Origin: Varanus komodoensis
Lineage: Eukaryota; Chordata; Lepidosauria; Squamata; Varanidae
Reading direction: 5' to 3'
NCBI RefSeq assembly: GCF_004798865.1
Contig: NW_025336598.1
Coordinates: 25,951,519 to 26,015,518, forward strand
DNA length: 64,000 nt
The position numbers and the translations under genes are program-made. The notes beneath the pieces were generated by a model that did no database searches, was not told where the DNA came from, and saw only the letters and a list, made by a program, of their open reading frames with translations. Below, in pieces: positions 24,500 to 36,452 of this stretch. Every line of letters begins with the position of its first letter. Positions within the stretch are counted from its first letter, which is position 1.

Positions 24500-24617
24500 A
24501 TGGAAAAAAATGTGGGGGCTGACCCAGTAGGTCCGATGTTTCTGATGACTGATGTTGTTTTTAGTTTTTCTTTGTTTTAGGGTTATTTTGAATAAAACTT
24601 ATTACAAAAAAAAAATT

Positions 24618-26001
24618 CTAAGTAACCAAAATAGTCAGTTTTTCTGCATCTAGGAAAGCAAGTAACAAAAATAAAATAAATACAATAATAAAATGGTCAC
24701 TTTGAAACTGAAAAGGAGGCCTCCTCCACACTCAAAAGAACATAGTTGTCAACAGAGCTCTGTGTTTGAAACGGATACAATGAAAACTGCAAACATGTGT
24801 CTCTACATTTGTATGTCTGTTTCTGTCTGAATGTTTGAAGAAGAAAGGTTGTAAGCTGCTGAGAAACAGTGGGACTGCCAATATTTATTCCTGTTTGGGA
24901 AGAAAAAAATAAAGCATTTTCTCTCCGTGTGTAGTGTACATGGCTGGGATGCGGGAAGTCTGCATTTCAAGTGACCTGATCCACACTTTCAATGCATTAG
25001 CAAAGTTATCCTTCATATTTCATATTGATCTGCATCTTGCAATGCAGTTTTCAGCTGTAGAAGTATACAAGAAAGCATATAAAAAGGACTTTTGGATAAA
25101 ACACATATAGAAATCTGTACTTTCAGAGAAAATATGCACAGAGCTGTGTGTTTTGCCAATATATAGCTTCAAAACACATACTCAACCCCTATTTTATGAG
25201 CATTTATTAAACCCAACAACCCACAATTTCATGCAGAAATGGTACAGAACAGACTCATGAATCAATACATGTAAAACTGGCACGGGCCTAAAAATGGTTC
25301 CACATATAATATTTTCTGTGTATTAGGTGATACAATTAATTAGAAAGCCATGAAAACCAAAGTGGTCTTCCTGACAGCACATACTACCTTCGAAACAAAG
25401 CAATCTGCCTTCTTTAGCATATGGAAGGACACACCGTTGAATTTTTTGATCTACACATTGAAACTGTAAGTCGATGCTTACCTGCCAGTAACTTGATCTG
25501 GTGAATAGTTCCATACTAGATAAGCAGAGCAATGTGGCATGGGTATTTGTGAGAGTGGGGGAGTGACCAACAAAATCGTCAGGCAGTAAACTTTACGATC
25601 CATGATAAACAAAGTCTTACGTGGCAAAAGGCTAGTACACTTGCTCTTTCTGACCAGGCAGTGCTGTGGCTGCCTAATATCAAACCAAAGCCACAATCAC
25701 CTTCTGATCTGAGGAGCAGGTGACTTGAGGGTTCTCCCAGGTCCAGATACTTATGTGCTGGTTCATTGGTGAAAGAGAAGGAACACGAGATATGAAAGAT
25801 TTCTGTCACCAAAGCATTTCACCCAAGAGTTGCTTCCATATATCAACATCCATGGCAAGTGGTTTTGATTGGACATGACAGTCCTGTGATAAAATAACCA
25901 GATTTGTTTAAAAATTTAATTTACTGACTCAGTCTGTATATTTGGAAATAGCTGGCTTTGCATAGTACTTCCCTTCCTTTCCTGATGTGTTTGTTTGTTT
26001 T

Positions 26002-26005
<4 letters not shown>
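24618..26005. other. Unassigned sequence downstream of the L1
   Basis: No gene or repeat recognised. Near 24890-24915 there are AATAAA-like words, but nothing upstream supports a gene end. Minus-strand open frames at 25323-25812 overlap one another and carry no motif. Confidence 0.4.

Positions 26006-26053
<48 letters not shown>
26006..26053. repeat. (TC)n microsatellite
   Basis: Twenty-four TC units. They end 11 bases before the exon-like block that starts at 26064, so the repeat forms a very long polypyrimidine tract. Confidence 0.96.
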
Positions 26054-26056
<3 letters not shown>

Positions 26057-26063
26057 CTTCCAG

Positions 26064-26122
26064 ATCATCACAGTCAAGGATGGAACATTCCTGCCAATGC
26101 TAATCATTCTGGGATTCAGCAG
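26064..26122 (+). other. Exon-like 59-bp block (candidate only)
   Basis: A pyrimidine tract ending 'ctacttccag' lies just before the block, and 'CAG|gtgagc' follows it, giving strong-looking acceptor and donor sites 59 bp apart. One frame is open and reads 'IITVKDGTFLPMLIILGFS'. I do not recognise the protein, and the length is not a multiple of three. The acceptor strength comes mostly from a microsatellite, so it may be chance or a non-coding RNA exon. Confidence 0.2.
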
Positions 26123-29100
26123 GTGAGCAAATATACCGAATGCTGATTCCAGTGCATCCTTGGATCTCTCCCCAACATGGAATCGGAATCCACATAATGA
26201 AAGACAGGGCATTATTAGTACTACTCAACAGGTCTGTCTTCCTTTTGGTGACAAGCAATGGGTACAGCCAAAATGATGGGTTAAAGACTTGAGGTAAAGC
26301 TGGAGATCAGTTGAAACCACTGAGAAATGAGTTCATGAAAAAACTACATACTCAAATCAGTACTAGAACAATAAATAATGCATAAACACAGCTAAAAATG
26401 TACCACAAAAGGGGCAGGTCAAGGTCAATTAAAACACAATCCTACAGTAGCTATGCAACTTCTGGCAGCCATAGAATTCTGCAGAATCCCAGCTACAAGG
26501 TTGGAAAATCTCTCTGACCTCTTAACTGAAGATGTGCACTGGGATGCTCCTTCTCCTCATGGCTGACACAGAAAGAACTATGCCAGCTGCTCCCCTGATG
26601 TAATAAGGATGACTTCAAAGAGTCTTTAGGGGCTGTTCTGGGGAAGAAATTGGAACCAGCAAGATACCCTGCATCCAAGATGCAATGTTCCTCAGCTTCC
26701 TTCCCTCCCTCTCTGAAATGCCACACTTAGATTACCAAAATTAACCATCTAAGAACTTGGCAGAATGAGAAGGATGTAGAGGTGACCTTCACATTCATAT
26801 TCCTCCTTTCTGTAGGCTACCCATAAGTCTCCAAGTTCAGAGTGTTATGGGTGTCCCCTAGTACTGCACCCTAAGTCAACAAAAATTGAGTCAACCAATG
26901 CAGGGGTCATAAGGACAGACAAAATATAGCCCATATATCTTAAAAATGTTCCATTCTCACATTACAATCAACTGAATGTTCATTAGGCATACATCTTCAG
27001 TAGCAGGTTTACAAAACTTCAAATATCCACTTCAGCGAACCCCCAAAATCCAAATTCACTCAGTTCTACTGCGTACAGTTAGAACGGTGCTATGAAATAT
27101 TCCCCAGCTCAGACCAGTAAGATATGAATGAAAGTTATAAATTCAAATATTGAAACAGCAAACATCTCTTACATTACCATCTCCCTTCAGGGACACTACC
27201 TCCACTGTAAGTTCATAAATTTGGTTCAGCTTTTGTTCACTCAGGGATTATTAACTCTGCTGTTTGTTGTGCATTTTTAGCTAGGTTTTAAAATTTATTT
27301 TGTTATCCTGATATTTCTATGCAACATTTGCATTTCTTTCCTGATCTCTAAGTTTTTCAAAGACTGCATTAACGGTGCACTGGTCCTCTTCAATACATAC
27401 ATATCAATGAGTAGTTGAGAGATAACTGATTTCAAGCTGCAGCTGAGGTATGGAAAAGCACTATAAAGAGTAAAGGCAATACTTTGTAAGGAATAGATTT
27501 CATATCTGTCACACAGGTAGCACTGTGGGATCAAGTCATTGCTCAGATTTCAGGTATGATCAAACCAGAGTATGACCCAACATGTCTGAATGCTCAGCAA
27601 TTGCTGTAGCTAGAAATGAACAAAGAGATGAAAAAACACCAGGGCATGTTCTTCTTGCTCCAAGACAGAACTTGGCATGCCATGATGTGCTCCCATAAAA
27701 GAAACCCTGGTTAGAAAGTGAACTTCTGGCCTTTCAATCTCAAGGTACCCACTCTAGCCACAGAAAACTTTTTTTTTTTATCACCAGCTTAAAATTAACA
27801 AATGCCAACTCTAAGAAGTTATCAAAAATGTTGAAAGAAGACACATGGATGGGGTTATCACAGGAGTCCATGGGGAGTTTAGCCTCCGGAATTCTTCTTA
27901 GATATACATTCTCCTTTTAGGTATTGAAAGGATTGAGAGACATTCTGCCAAGCTACACAAAAGTCAAACAGAAGTTGAAAAGGGACTTTGTCAAAGGAGT
28001 GGGAACTTCTAAGATACATCATATATTGTAAGACCATCCATTTGCACTTGAATATTGGAATTCTTGTTCGCTTCAGATCCAAGCGTTAGCCTTTTCAGAC
28101 ATAGTCTTTATGTGATTTGAACTGAGGAAGAGCAGGAGTGCATTGACAAAGCCACCTCCTCAGTGTAGCTACCTCTCATTTGCAGCCCTCCAGGAGTTCA
28201 GGGAAACGTCCGACAGAGAGTGTCCCCTCATCTCAAGTTATGCAGGGTTCTGCATTTGGAGGCATCTTGCTTCAGACATTCAACTTTCAACTTGTGAAGG
28301 AAGGCATGAGAAGATAATAGGGGCGAGGTCCCAACTGAACCCTATGGTATTCCCTAGAAAGCCACGTCCCCTTCCCTTGGTTTTACCCCTTTCCCCGACT
28401 ACCAACAATATGATGGTTTCCTCAGTCTTGTGGCTTTACCCTATTCTATAAGGTTTATCTGACTTTCCGAAATGCTTTATGCTAAAATAGCTTGATATTT
28501 TTGGCATGTTGGCCTCATCAATAAACTGTGGGCCTTACCCATTGCTGGAATGCATGTTGTACCCATATATATAAACTCACATAGCACTCCTTTTTCAAAA
28601 TGGAACTTAGTCCTTAAATGAAAAGTCAGGAGAAATACCTGGGGAAAAGCATCTAAAAGGAAACACATTTGCGGGATAGCTTGAAAAATAAGACCTTCCA
28701 GTCCAAGAAGCAACTCAGCATTTTCAACCACTAAGTGAAATCCCCCCACCCCACCCCAAGAGTACATTCTAAGGACATATGTCTATGCCCTGCAAACAGA
28801 GGCTCACCTATTAAGAGTCCGCTTTACTGTCAGGTGTTACCGTTTAATTAGGCTCAATGATTTATTTGGACCTGCTAGTTCCAATAACCAATAGCAACTA
28901 TGCTGAATATGCTGTCCTAATTGATCTCTGGCTCTTTCTGCAAGTGTATCTTTCTAGCTTTCTTTTCTAATTGCCATTTTCACAAAGGAAATTTGTCACC
29001 CAGAGGACAAAGTTCTTCTTGAAAGACAGACAGACAGAACTGTAGCAGACTTGAATTCATGTTGAAGTGCCAGATTCCAAAAACTGCATTTGTATCAATA

Positions 29101-30704
29101 CAGCAAGATTAAGGTGCAATCCAAGGTTGACTGGAACCTTCCAAACTTGAAGTATTACAAGCATCCTATACATGGAGACAGGAATGTGAAGGCAAAGGTG
29201 ACCTTCCTTACAAAGCAGCTGGACAACTGATTTTAGCCATCCAACCAAGGCTATTTTTGTTCCAGATCCTTATCAATTTCCTCTTAGGACTGAATCCAAT
29301 GTGGGTGGTGATCAGCAGTTGCAAAACTTTTTGTCAAAGTTGAAAAATACCTGCCTTTTAATTATTGTTTGGACTGAGCAGGGCTTCTTTGTGCATAGGC
29401 TTATATGCACAAAAGCCTCTTTCTGGCAGGTATCCACACTGCATGTATGGATGGCAGGAGAAGGCCTATTTCGCACATGCAACATCAGGGATAGAGACAG
29501 CATGACCCTGCCCTGGCTACACGTTCATCTGATAAATCATGGAAATATCTGCAGAAGACTGGATCCAGTCTGCAGTCTTACATTCCAGGAGTGAGTACAT
29601 TCCCTCCTTGGACCCATCACAAGCAGCACTCTCACTGCCAACTCATCACCAGCAGCAAAAGGTATATGTGTCAGGTTAGATTTTGCAGTAATTTTGACAG
29701 CAAACCAGTACAGAGTCTTAAAGGACACACCGTTGGTTTGAAAATCAGCTCAATGTCTCTGTTCTAAGACTGTGAAGCTGCTACGGAGGCTTCGAATGGA
29801 GAAACTGTAATTGTTTTCAAACTGCTCTAAACCTCCATAGGAGCTTTGCTGGAGAAATTTGGTGGCAAACTTTTGCTTGGTTTCTATTTTTCTTCAATAG
29901 TGTCATGGCAGAGAGGCAGTGTGGGGATGACATGGGTGATGGGTGGCTGGTAGGTTGGCTACATTTGGGAGTAACATCCATGGAATGAAATGACTTACTT
30001 TTAGGTAGTAACATTTATTCCTTTGCAATTTAAGAATGAGAGCCTAAGCTGGTGAGCCTCTTGACCAACTGACTGCTTGAAATGACATTGGAAGCTTTCA
30101 GACTTTCAAAGAATCAGAGATGGTATTTGCTCTTCATGAAGTCAAATGGATATCTGAACTAGGCCTAACATTCCACTGAACTGTGATATCTCAGACCCAA
30201 AGTGGACCAGCATATAATTCACTGTGCTTAAGTCTGCCTTGAGGTCTGTCCTGTTTTCTGCCATGTTATTTTATAATCTCTTTTAAGGTTTGAACAACCT
30301 GAACTGCCTTTAGACCTTGAAATTACTGTTGCTGCCAAAAAAAGAACTCATGCTGAATTTTGCAATTCTGCAAATTCGGAATATTATCTCCTACATCCTG
30401 GCTGCCTCTGCCTATCTAGACATGTCAGATAAAGTACTGTGAAATGTCAAATCATCACTATTATCATCATCATGTGAATGTGGATATTGACAACTGTGAA
30501 TGTTGTGAATGTTGACAACTGCATTTGAATCTTGTCAATGCCTAAAAATGTGAATATATTTCCCTACATTTGTCTAATTATCTCATGTTACAATGTGTGT
30601 TACGAAATTGTAATTTCTCTTATCAGGATGCACTCTTGGGAATACTGAAAAGGAAAGCATGGGAATTTGCTTCTGGAAAAGTATAGAATCAGGGCTTTTG
30701 TTTT
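26123..30704. other. Largely unassigned sequence, one possible conserved block
   Basis: No host gene or classified repeat recognised. The 102-codon forward frame at 28143-28451 has no motif. The stretch 28815-28990 contains several 'taatta'-type and 'ccaat'-type words in balanced composition and resembles a conserved regulatory element by eye. Short repeats of 'tgtgaatgttg' and 'tgacaactg' lie near 30485-30525. Confidence 0.35.
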
Positions 30705-30792
30705 GTTTAGAATAGAATGGAATGGAATGGAATAGCAGTAGAAGGGGCCTTATAAGGGCACTGAGTCTAAGCTCCACCTCCGCTTCCGCATG
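30705..30792 (-). mobile_element. CR1 LINE 3' terminus, reverse orientation
   Basis: Starting at 30708, 'agaatagaatggaatggaat' is the reverse complement of the decayed CR1 terminal octamer repeats. It is followed by 'agaaggggccttataagggc' and 'gagtctaagctcc', which match the usual CR1 reverse-strand order ('ggaaggggcc', 'gagtccaaccccc'). Only the 3' end survives. Confidence 0.75.
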
Positions 30793-33595
30793 TGGTCTCC
30801 CAACCTCTCACACCTTTCCAGCTTAGCAAAGTGACTTGACATGCTAGCATCCTTCCATCATCTCCACACAGACCCCCTCCTTAATATTTTCATTATTGGT
30901 TTGGAAGTTTGAACAGCCTTTTCTAAAGTAAGCCTGTACACATAAACACTGCATCAGCCCAGCTCTCCTCTGGGTGCTCCTTTCAAAGGGTAAATCACTA
31001 TCACATCCCCTGAAAGTGTTCTCCACCACATACTCAGTTTAATCTGATCGATTCTCTCAGATAAGCCTCTCTGTAAAGTCATAATAAATCTTGAAGCTTT
31101 TGGCATTCTCACTCACAGTTAATCCTTTAAGCTGTTAAGCAAGTCTGCATTGTGGTCTTCAGTTAGAGGTCAGCCTTCTCCCATGAGATCCCACAGGATT
31201 CTCTTGCTGCTATTCAAAACCCTGTTCTGTTACTCCTTAAGAAGTGTCTTACATTCGGTCACCACTGCCTTATATCCATTAGTAGTTATGTGAATGGGTG
31301 CTTTACCCAGCTGCATTCCTTCTCCTCTGGACTCACAAGATCCTCTTTGGCTTATCCTCAGATAACCCTCTGAATCACTTGTATGTCTCTTGCCCTTAAT
31401 CAGAGAGAATAAAGCAAGACAGAAAAGAACAAACACCTGTATACCAGCAGCAGAAAACCTGGTCCTCTAGAAGTTGATGGACTACATTTTCCATTGCCCC
31501 ACCATTAGTTATGCTGGTTGAGGCTAATGGAAATTGGAGTCTGGGAACATCTAGAAAGGCATATGCTCCCCATCTTTGCTGTATACACCTTGTACCTATA
31601 AATGTGTAGCTATAAGTTGTCTTCTTGACATCTGAAAAGCCATTACTTTGGGAAGGACCCAATGGATGGTATTTTCCATTCAAATGGCAAAGGGAGCTAA
31701 TAATGAAGCTTCCAGTCTCTGAAACAACTTTGGGCATCCTTCAATAGCCAAGTTTGCCTTGTTCAAAAGCCTACCGAAAAGTGTAACTGGCTCACAAGCA
31801 CTGTTATGAGCTTACCTATCTAGAAACACATTTATGACACATTGCCTGCCTGGAAAAAAGAGAAGAACAACATAAGGAAGGAAGGAAGGCAGTTTTCCCT
31901 GCCTCACATTCTTTTATTCTAGGGGGAAAAAATCTAACATAAGCAAACCTCTGTACTCACACCCCAATAATTAGTACTACTGGTGTTACTTGTCACTGAT
32001 GGATCTGTCTTCCTTATCAGCCTGACAAATTCTAAGGCTGATCAGAAAGTGTCTCCACTCTTGCAGCCACATTTGCAAGGTTGCAAAAGTGGTGAGGGCA
32101 ATTTCTCATCATGTTTCCAAGATGTTTGGAGAAATTCCTAAGAAAGAATTTCAAGGATGCATCAAGCAGCGCCTTCTCCATTTGTCACCTCTTAATGCCT
32201 TTTTTCCCCTTCCTCATTTTTTAAAATTTAAATAAAAATAGTTTGGAAACCCTAGCAGTGAAACACATAATAATGCAGGAGGTGCCAGCTCTTGGTCCTG
32301 AAGTTTCAAGGCCCCTAACTTTTGTCTCAGAAGCCAGAGGGCTATGCTCCCTCAGGCTGAGATGGAACTGTACCCTCCCTATGCTCAGAACCGACTTCCT
32401 CTGTCTCAGCTAGGTCCTAAGTTCTCCACACATGCATATAAACCCCTTAAGTGAGACTTCCTGGTGACTTCCCATCTTTCACTGATAAATGTTGGGAATT
32501 GCTCCTCCCTCCTCACAGGCCATTTCAAATTATGGTTCACTTCTTGTGTCACTCATGCAGATCAGCTGAGTTATTTTTCCTAAAAATTCCTTGGAGTTTA
32601 GAGGGTTCCTGAACATGAGAAAGGTACCTTTTCATTGCATCCACATAACAAGTCATATCTAGTTCCAAGACCCAGGGACTCATACTTAGCAGATTCTTTG
32701 GTATCCCACACCCCACCCAGAAAGTCAAGGAAGAACCATCCATAAGGAAAGCCTCTATTCCCACACACACACACCGGGTTCACACACACAGTGGAAAGTA
32801 TGCACTCTTTTGTCATCATACAGTCATGTCCTTTTTTTCTCCCTGGGGTTCACGCCATATTGTAAATGAAGCTGTGAACTGAGACATTTGTAAGGACTGG
32901 TAAGAAGAGGAGATGACTCCTAGTCCCTTCCCAGAAAAGGAAGTAGCAAAGGAAATTGATGTGCCTTTCATGTTATTTTATGGAACATGAAGAAGTGATA
33001 AAGGAAAAAAAAGATGCCTCTGAGCTTATGCAAAATCCACAGAATAATGGATTTTGCACAGAATAATTGCAATCTTCACTGCTGTTGAGTCATGCAGACT
33101 CTCTTTCTACTGTGCCAATCACCCTTCTAAATTTGTAGAATCTATTGGGGAAGAATTCTAAAAAGGTCGAACCATCTCTCTTTCATGCTGAAATTAAGCT
33201 TCCTGTCCCTGATGCAAAGCTGCAACATCCAATATGAGGATGATGTGATCAAGGGAGCTCTACCTACCAAATTTCTTCTGGTTGTGCAGCTGATTCAGTC
33301 CAGGATTGGGAGGAAAAGATGGGAATCCTATTAGTGTAGTTCAGGAATGGCTCTGTGGGGCTGCAGTAGGAAGGGAGAAGGCCATTCTATGCAGCATATC
33401 AGCTTCTTATTAAAAGTCTGCTGGAAGCACACATCCCTTGAGAAATGATGCTAATAATAATAAATATAAACGTATTAGCTTTACCTCCCATAGCCAAAAT
33501 CCATTCATGGAGGAACACACTGCCAGCATCACAATCTGAGTTCTTCTTAGCTGCCCTCAGGCAATTCCAGAAGGTGTAAATGGCCAGGTGATAAA
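30793..33595. other. Mostly unassigned sequence
   Basis: No gene recognised. A MITE lies at 31455-31566. Elsewhere there are short purine-rich runs and an AC tract near 32760-32775. The open frames here are short and occur on one strand without motifs. Confidence 0.35.
31455..31566. mobile_element. hAT-like palindromic MITE, diverged
   Basis: The left arm 'cctctagaagttgatggact' and the right arm 'gtctgggaacatctagaaag' are imperfect inverted copies of each other around a centre with 'ttatgctggttgaggctaat'. The inner sequence resembles the better copy at 58403-58540. No target duplication was seen. Confidence 0.55.
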
Positions 33596-33609
33596 GTTGC
33601 CATGGGAAC
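33596..33609. promoter_or_regulatory. RFX X-box-like near-palindrome
   Basis: GTTGCCATGGGAAC is very close to the RFX-type X-box (GTTNCC, 2-bp spacer, GGNAAC). One base differs from the strict right half-site. Single short motifs occur by chance, and there is no recognised gene nearby. Confidence 0.25.
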
Positions 33610-33959
33610 TAAATACTTTATTTAATTAGACTCCTGTGCTGGCATATAGCACACCCTTTACTTGAGAATGTCAAACGAATGAAAGTGATTTCGTGGCACT
33701 TTCTCAAGAGGGTTGAGAAACTTTAGAAAATGTGTTGGGAAAAAAATACTGAAAAGAATCTTTGGAGCAGCCTGGACTTGTTATTGGCCTGGATCTCTTT
33801 GGATGGAACCTGGGGCAGCCTTCTTCAGCAAACGAGTGCTTCATAGGAACGCTGCATTGGAAAGCTGGGACTGGAATCACGTGGGCCTGGATTGTGCTGT
33901 ATCTGTTTTGGGGCAGGTCAATTTGGGCAGGGGACAAACCCAAGAACAGACTAAAGTCT
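33610..33959. other. Unassigned sequence upstream of a LINE end
   Basis: GC-richer than its surroundings, with open frames on both strands (33704-34034). It may belong to the LINE that follows, but I could not match it to reverse-transcriptase sequence in any frame. Confidence 0.35.
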
Positions 33960-34445
33960 TCCGTCAGCTCCACTAGCTCCCCATTGAAGTCCGGGCCCAA
34001 TTCAAGGTGTTGGCTATTACCTATAAAGCCTTAACGGCTTGGGTCCTGCTTACCTAAAGGAGCGCTTACGTCCATACGTGCCCTCCTACTCCTTGAAATC
34101 AGCGGGAGAGTCCCTTCTCCGGGAACGCTCCGTGAAGGATATTAGGAGGGTTAGTACCCGGAGGAGGGCTTTCTCTGCTGTGGCACCCAATCTATGGAAT
34201 GCACTCCCCAGAGAGGTCTGCCTGGCGCCGTCATTATATGTTTTTCGGCGCCAGGCCAAGACCTTTCTATTTAAATGGCATTTTAATTGTTAGTTTATTT
34301 ATCGATTTGATATCTTTGGCCAGGGCGTTTCCAATTATGTTGTTTTTATATGATTATATGTATTTATTTATTGTTGTAAGCCGCCACGAGGCTTTGGCGA
34401 ATGGGGTGGCATAGAAGTTTACTAAATAAATAAATAATAAATAAA
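33960..34445 (+). mobile_element. L2/CR1-clade LINE, 5'-truncated end
   Basis: This is the last part of a non-LTR reverse transcriptase of the L2/CR1 group. A first piece in one frame reads 'LPIEVRAQFKVLAITYKAL'. After a one-base loss near 34035, the next 80 codons stay open: 'LGPAYLKERLRPYVPSYS', 'RRAFSAVAPNLWNALPRE', 'APSLYVFRRQAKTFLF', then a stop. The 3' UTR follows, with 'gtaagccgccacgagg', and the element ends in (AATA)n repeats at about 34425-34445, as this group does. With 80 codons intact and only one visible break, this is the youngest-looking LINE end in the window. Confidence 0.88.
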
Positions 34446-36346
34446 GGAAAAGCCCCATGGGGTAAATCGAGCCATTTCAGTGCAATGAGCAGCAGCATGG
34501 TGTATCCCCTTGTCCTTTTTTCTTTCCCTTTTAACACTATAAACCTGCCGATTCTAAAAAGTTATGTGCTTTCAACGAATGAAGGAAAGATGCTGTGGTT
34601 TTAGGAGAGCTCAATGCCTGAATAATATATTTTTATATTAAACAAAAGGGATAGAAACTAGATCCTAGTGAGGGCACAAAGCATTGCCATCATTCAGGAA
34701 ACTGGGGGTGTAAGGAAATGGTGCTCGCAGGTGCCCACAGGGTGCATGGTTGCCCTCATCAGGACCAGGAACTGGAGGCAGCAAAAGAAGTGTAGAAGTA
34801 AACATGAGAAAGCCAATGCCATGCAGCCAGAACCACTTTCAGACCAATTAAAATGCTAGTATGAGTACATTCAGCTGAGCTTTATATCAGACACAGCAGT
34901 TTCCCGTGAAAAAAAATGTTAGCAAGATACAAGATATAACAAACTGAATGACATCTCTTTAGAGTCAGGCATCCTCTGTTTATCCATGGCTCTGTCCTTA
35001 CCTCCAACTCAGCAGGGCATAGGAAAGTGTTCCCCATTTATTCATCAGAGGTGACCTGAGCATTCAATTATGCCAGAGGCAGGCACACAAGATTACTGTC
35101 CAACAGAGGATGTTTCATGTAGTAGGTCTGCCTAAAATGCAGAAACCTCACAGTAATTTCTCCTGTTAAGGCTCCAATAAAGAAGGAATGGGAACTGCAA
35201 ATTGGCCAAAAATGAAAAAAGGCAAAATCCAGAGGTGCAGAATTCAAATTATTTAGATAACATACGCACGCACGCACGCACACAGAGGAGGGGAAGAGGG
35301 AGTTGCCTAGAACATTTTGGATTGTTTGCCCTTCCTTAGAGGCAATAGTGTACTTGCATATTCCAGTTCTGTGTTCAGAAGGAGGATTGGTAATTTTTTT
35401 TCATTCCGAATACTGGGATGCACACCTACTGAGCCAAATATACTCAGCCAAACAGTCATCCCTACAAAAGTGTCAGAAGAATCCATTTAGACTTCTGGGG
35501 GCACTCAGGGGCTAAGACATTTGCAGGAGGTTCTTTAGATATGCAGTGTTTAGCAGTGTTACCTCATGGGAACAACATTGGTACATGATTCAATGTGAGA
35601 TTCCATTCACGTTTAGATGGAAAAAAAATCTGACAACTCCCAGCATGCACCAGCCCTAGTGTTGTTGTGTCCATGGGGCATTTTGTTTGGAAATAAGCTG
35701 AGCTTCTGCACTGCCAGCCAATTTACTGCTTGCAAACAGGGGAACTGTTTTTATCCTAAAAAGTAAAAGGAAGAAAAAATGTGTGCACCTTTGGCACCTC
35801 AGCTAATCCCCCAGTGAGAAACTTCTTTAAATTCTTGTGTGGAAACATTGGGAGGAACCCCCATTCCAGCAAAATACTCTCCACCCAAACATGACAGGGT
35901 GAATAGTCCCATCCAGCTATAAGATATTGCTTGTGCGGAAGGGTAAAGAACTAAAAAAGTCATACATTTAGCACTGTTAGCAAAAATTAATGTTTTGATA
36001 ACAATCTTATTCCAAACATCAGAGTGCATAATTTCAGCATACGCATTTAATATCACGAAACACAACAAAAGTTACTTCCAATTAAACCCGTATAGAGTTG
36101 TGGTGTAAAAGTAAAGAGTGTTAAATGTAAGAACGAACCTATGCTTCCACAGTTCACTGGGAAAGAGAACAGGAAACACTGCCTTGTAGCATCTGAACAC
36201 GAGAGAAAGTCTACAGAAACAAAAGCAACTGCTCTAGGGATCCCTGGTTTCCATTGGATCGTAAACTTGAATTCTTCATTGTTTAGCTTTGCACTTATCC
36301 CTGGATTTTGCTTGTAATGTTCTTGTAAGAAACACCAACATGACAT
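34446..36346. other. Unassigned sequence
   Basis: No host gene recognised. A short ACGC repeat lies at 35264-35281. A scrap reading 'acaactcccagcatgcacca' near 35633-35652 may be one arm of the MITE group at 58403. Confidence 0.4.
35264..35281. repeat. (ACGC)n microsatellite
   Basis: Just over four ACGC units running into an ACAC end. Confidence 0.85.
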
Positions 36347-36363
36347 GCACGCGCGCGCGCGCG

Positions 36364-36449
<86 letters not shown>
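36347..36449. repeat. Compound (CG)n(AC)n(AG)n microsatellite
   Basis: About nine CG units (to 36364), then six AC units (36365-36376), then about 36 AG units to 36449. The first two parts are alternating purine-pyrimidine, the kind of sequence that adopts Z-DNA. The last is a pure purine strand that can form triplex DNA. Confidence 0.96.

Positions 36450-36452
<3 letters not shown>

Larger units (their letters stand above)
20791..24617 (+). mobile_element. L1 LINE, 5'-truncated, with internal deletion
   Basis: This is a non-LTR retrotransposon of the L1 clade that moved by target-primed reverse transcription. In order it holds ORF1 remains (20834-21694), an AP-type endonuclease (21716-22515), a reverse transcriptase (about 22520-24450), an ORF2 C-terminal scrap fused to the 3' UTR (24450-24600) and a short poly-A tract. 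There is no 5' UTR. The distance from the reverse-transcriptase active site (FADD) to the ORF2 end is about 230 codons instead of the usual 500-600, so about 1 kb is missing. At least six stops or shifts interrupt the frames, so it is not active. Its 3' end matches the reverse copy at 53758-54070. No clear target duplication was found. Confidence 0.95.
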
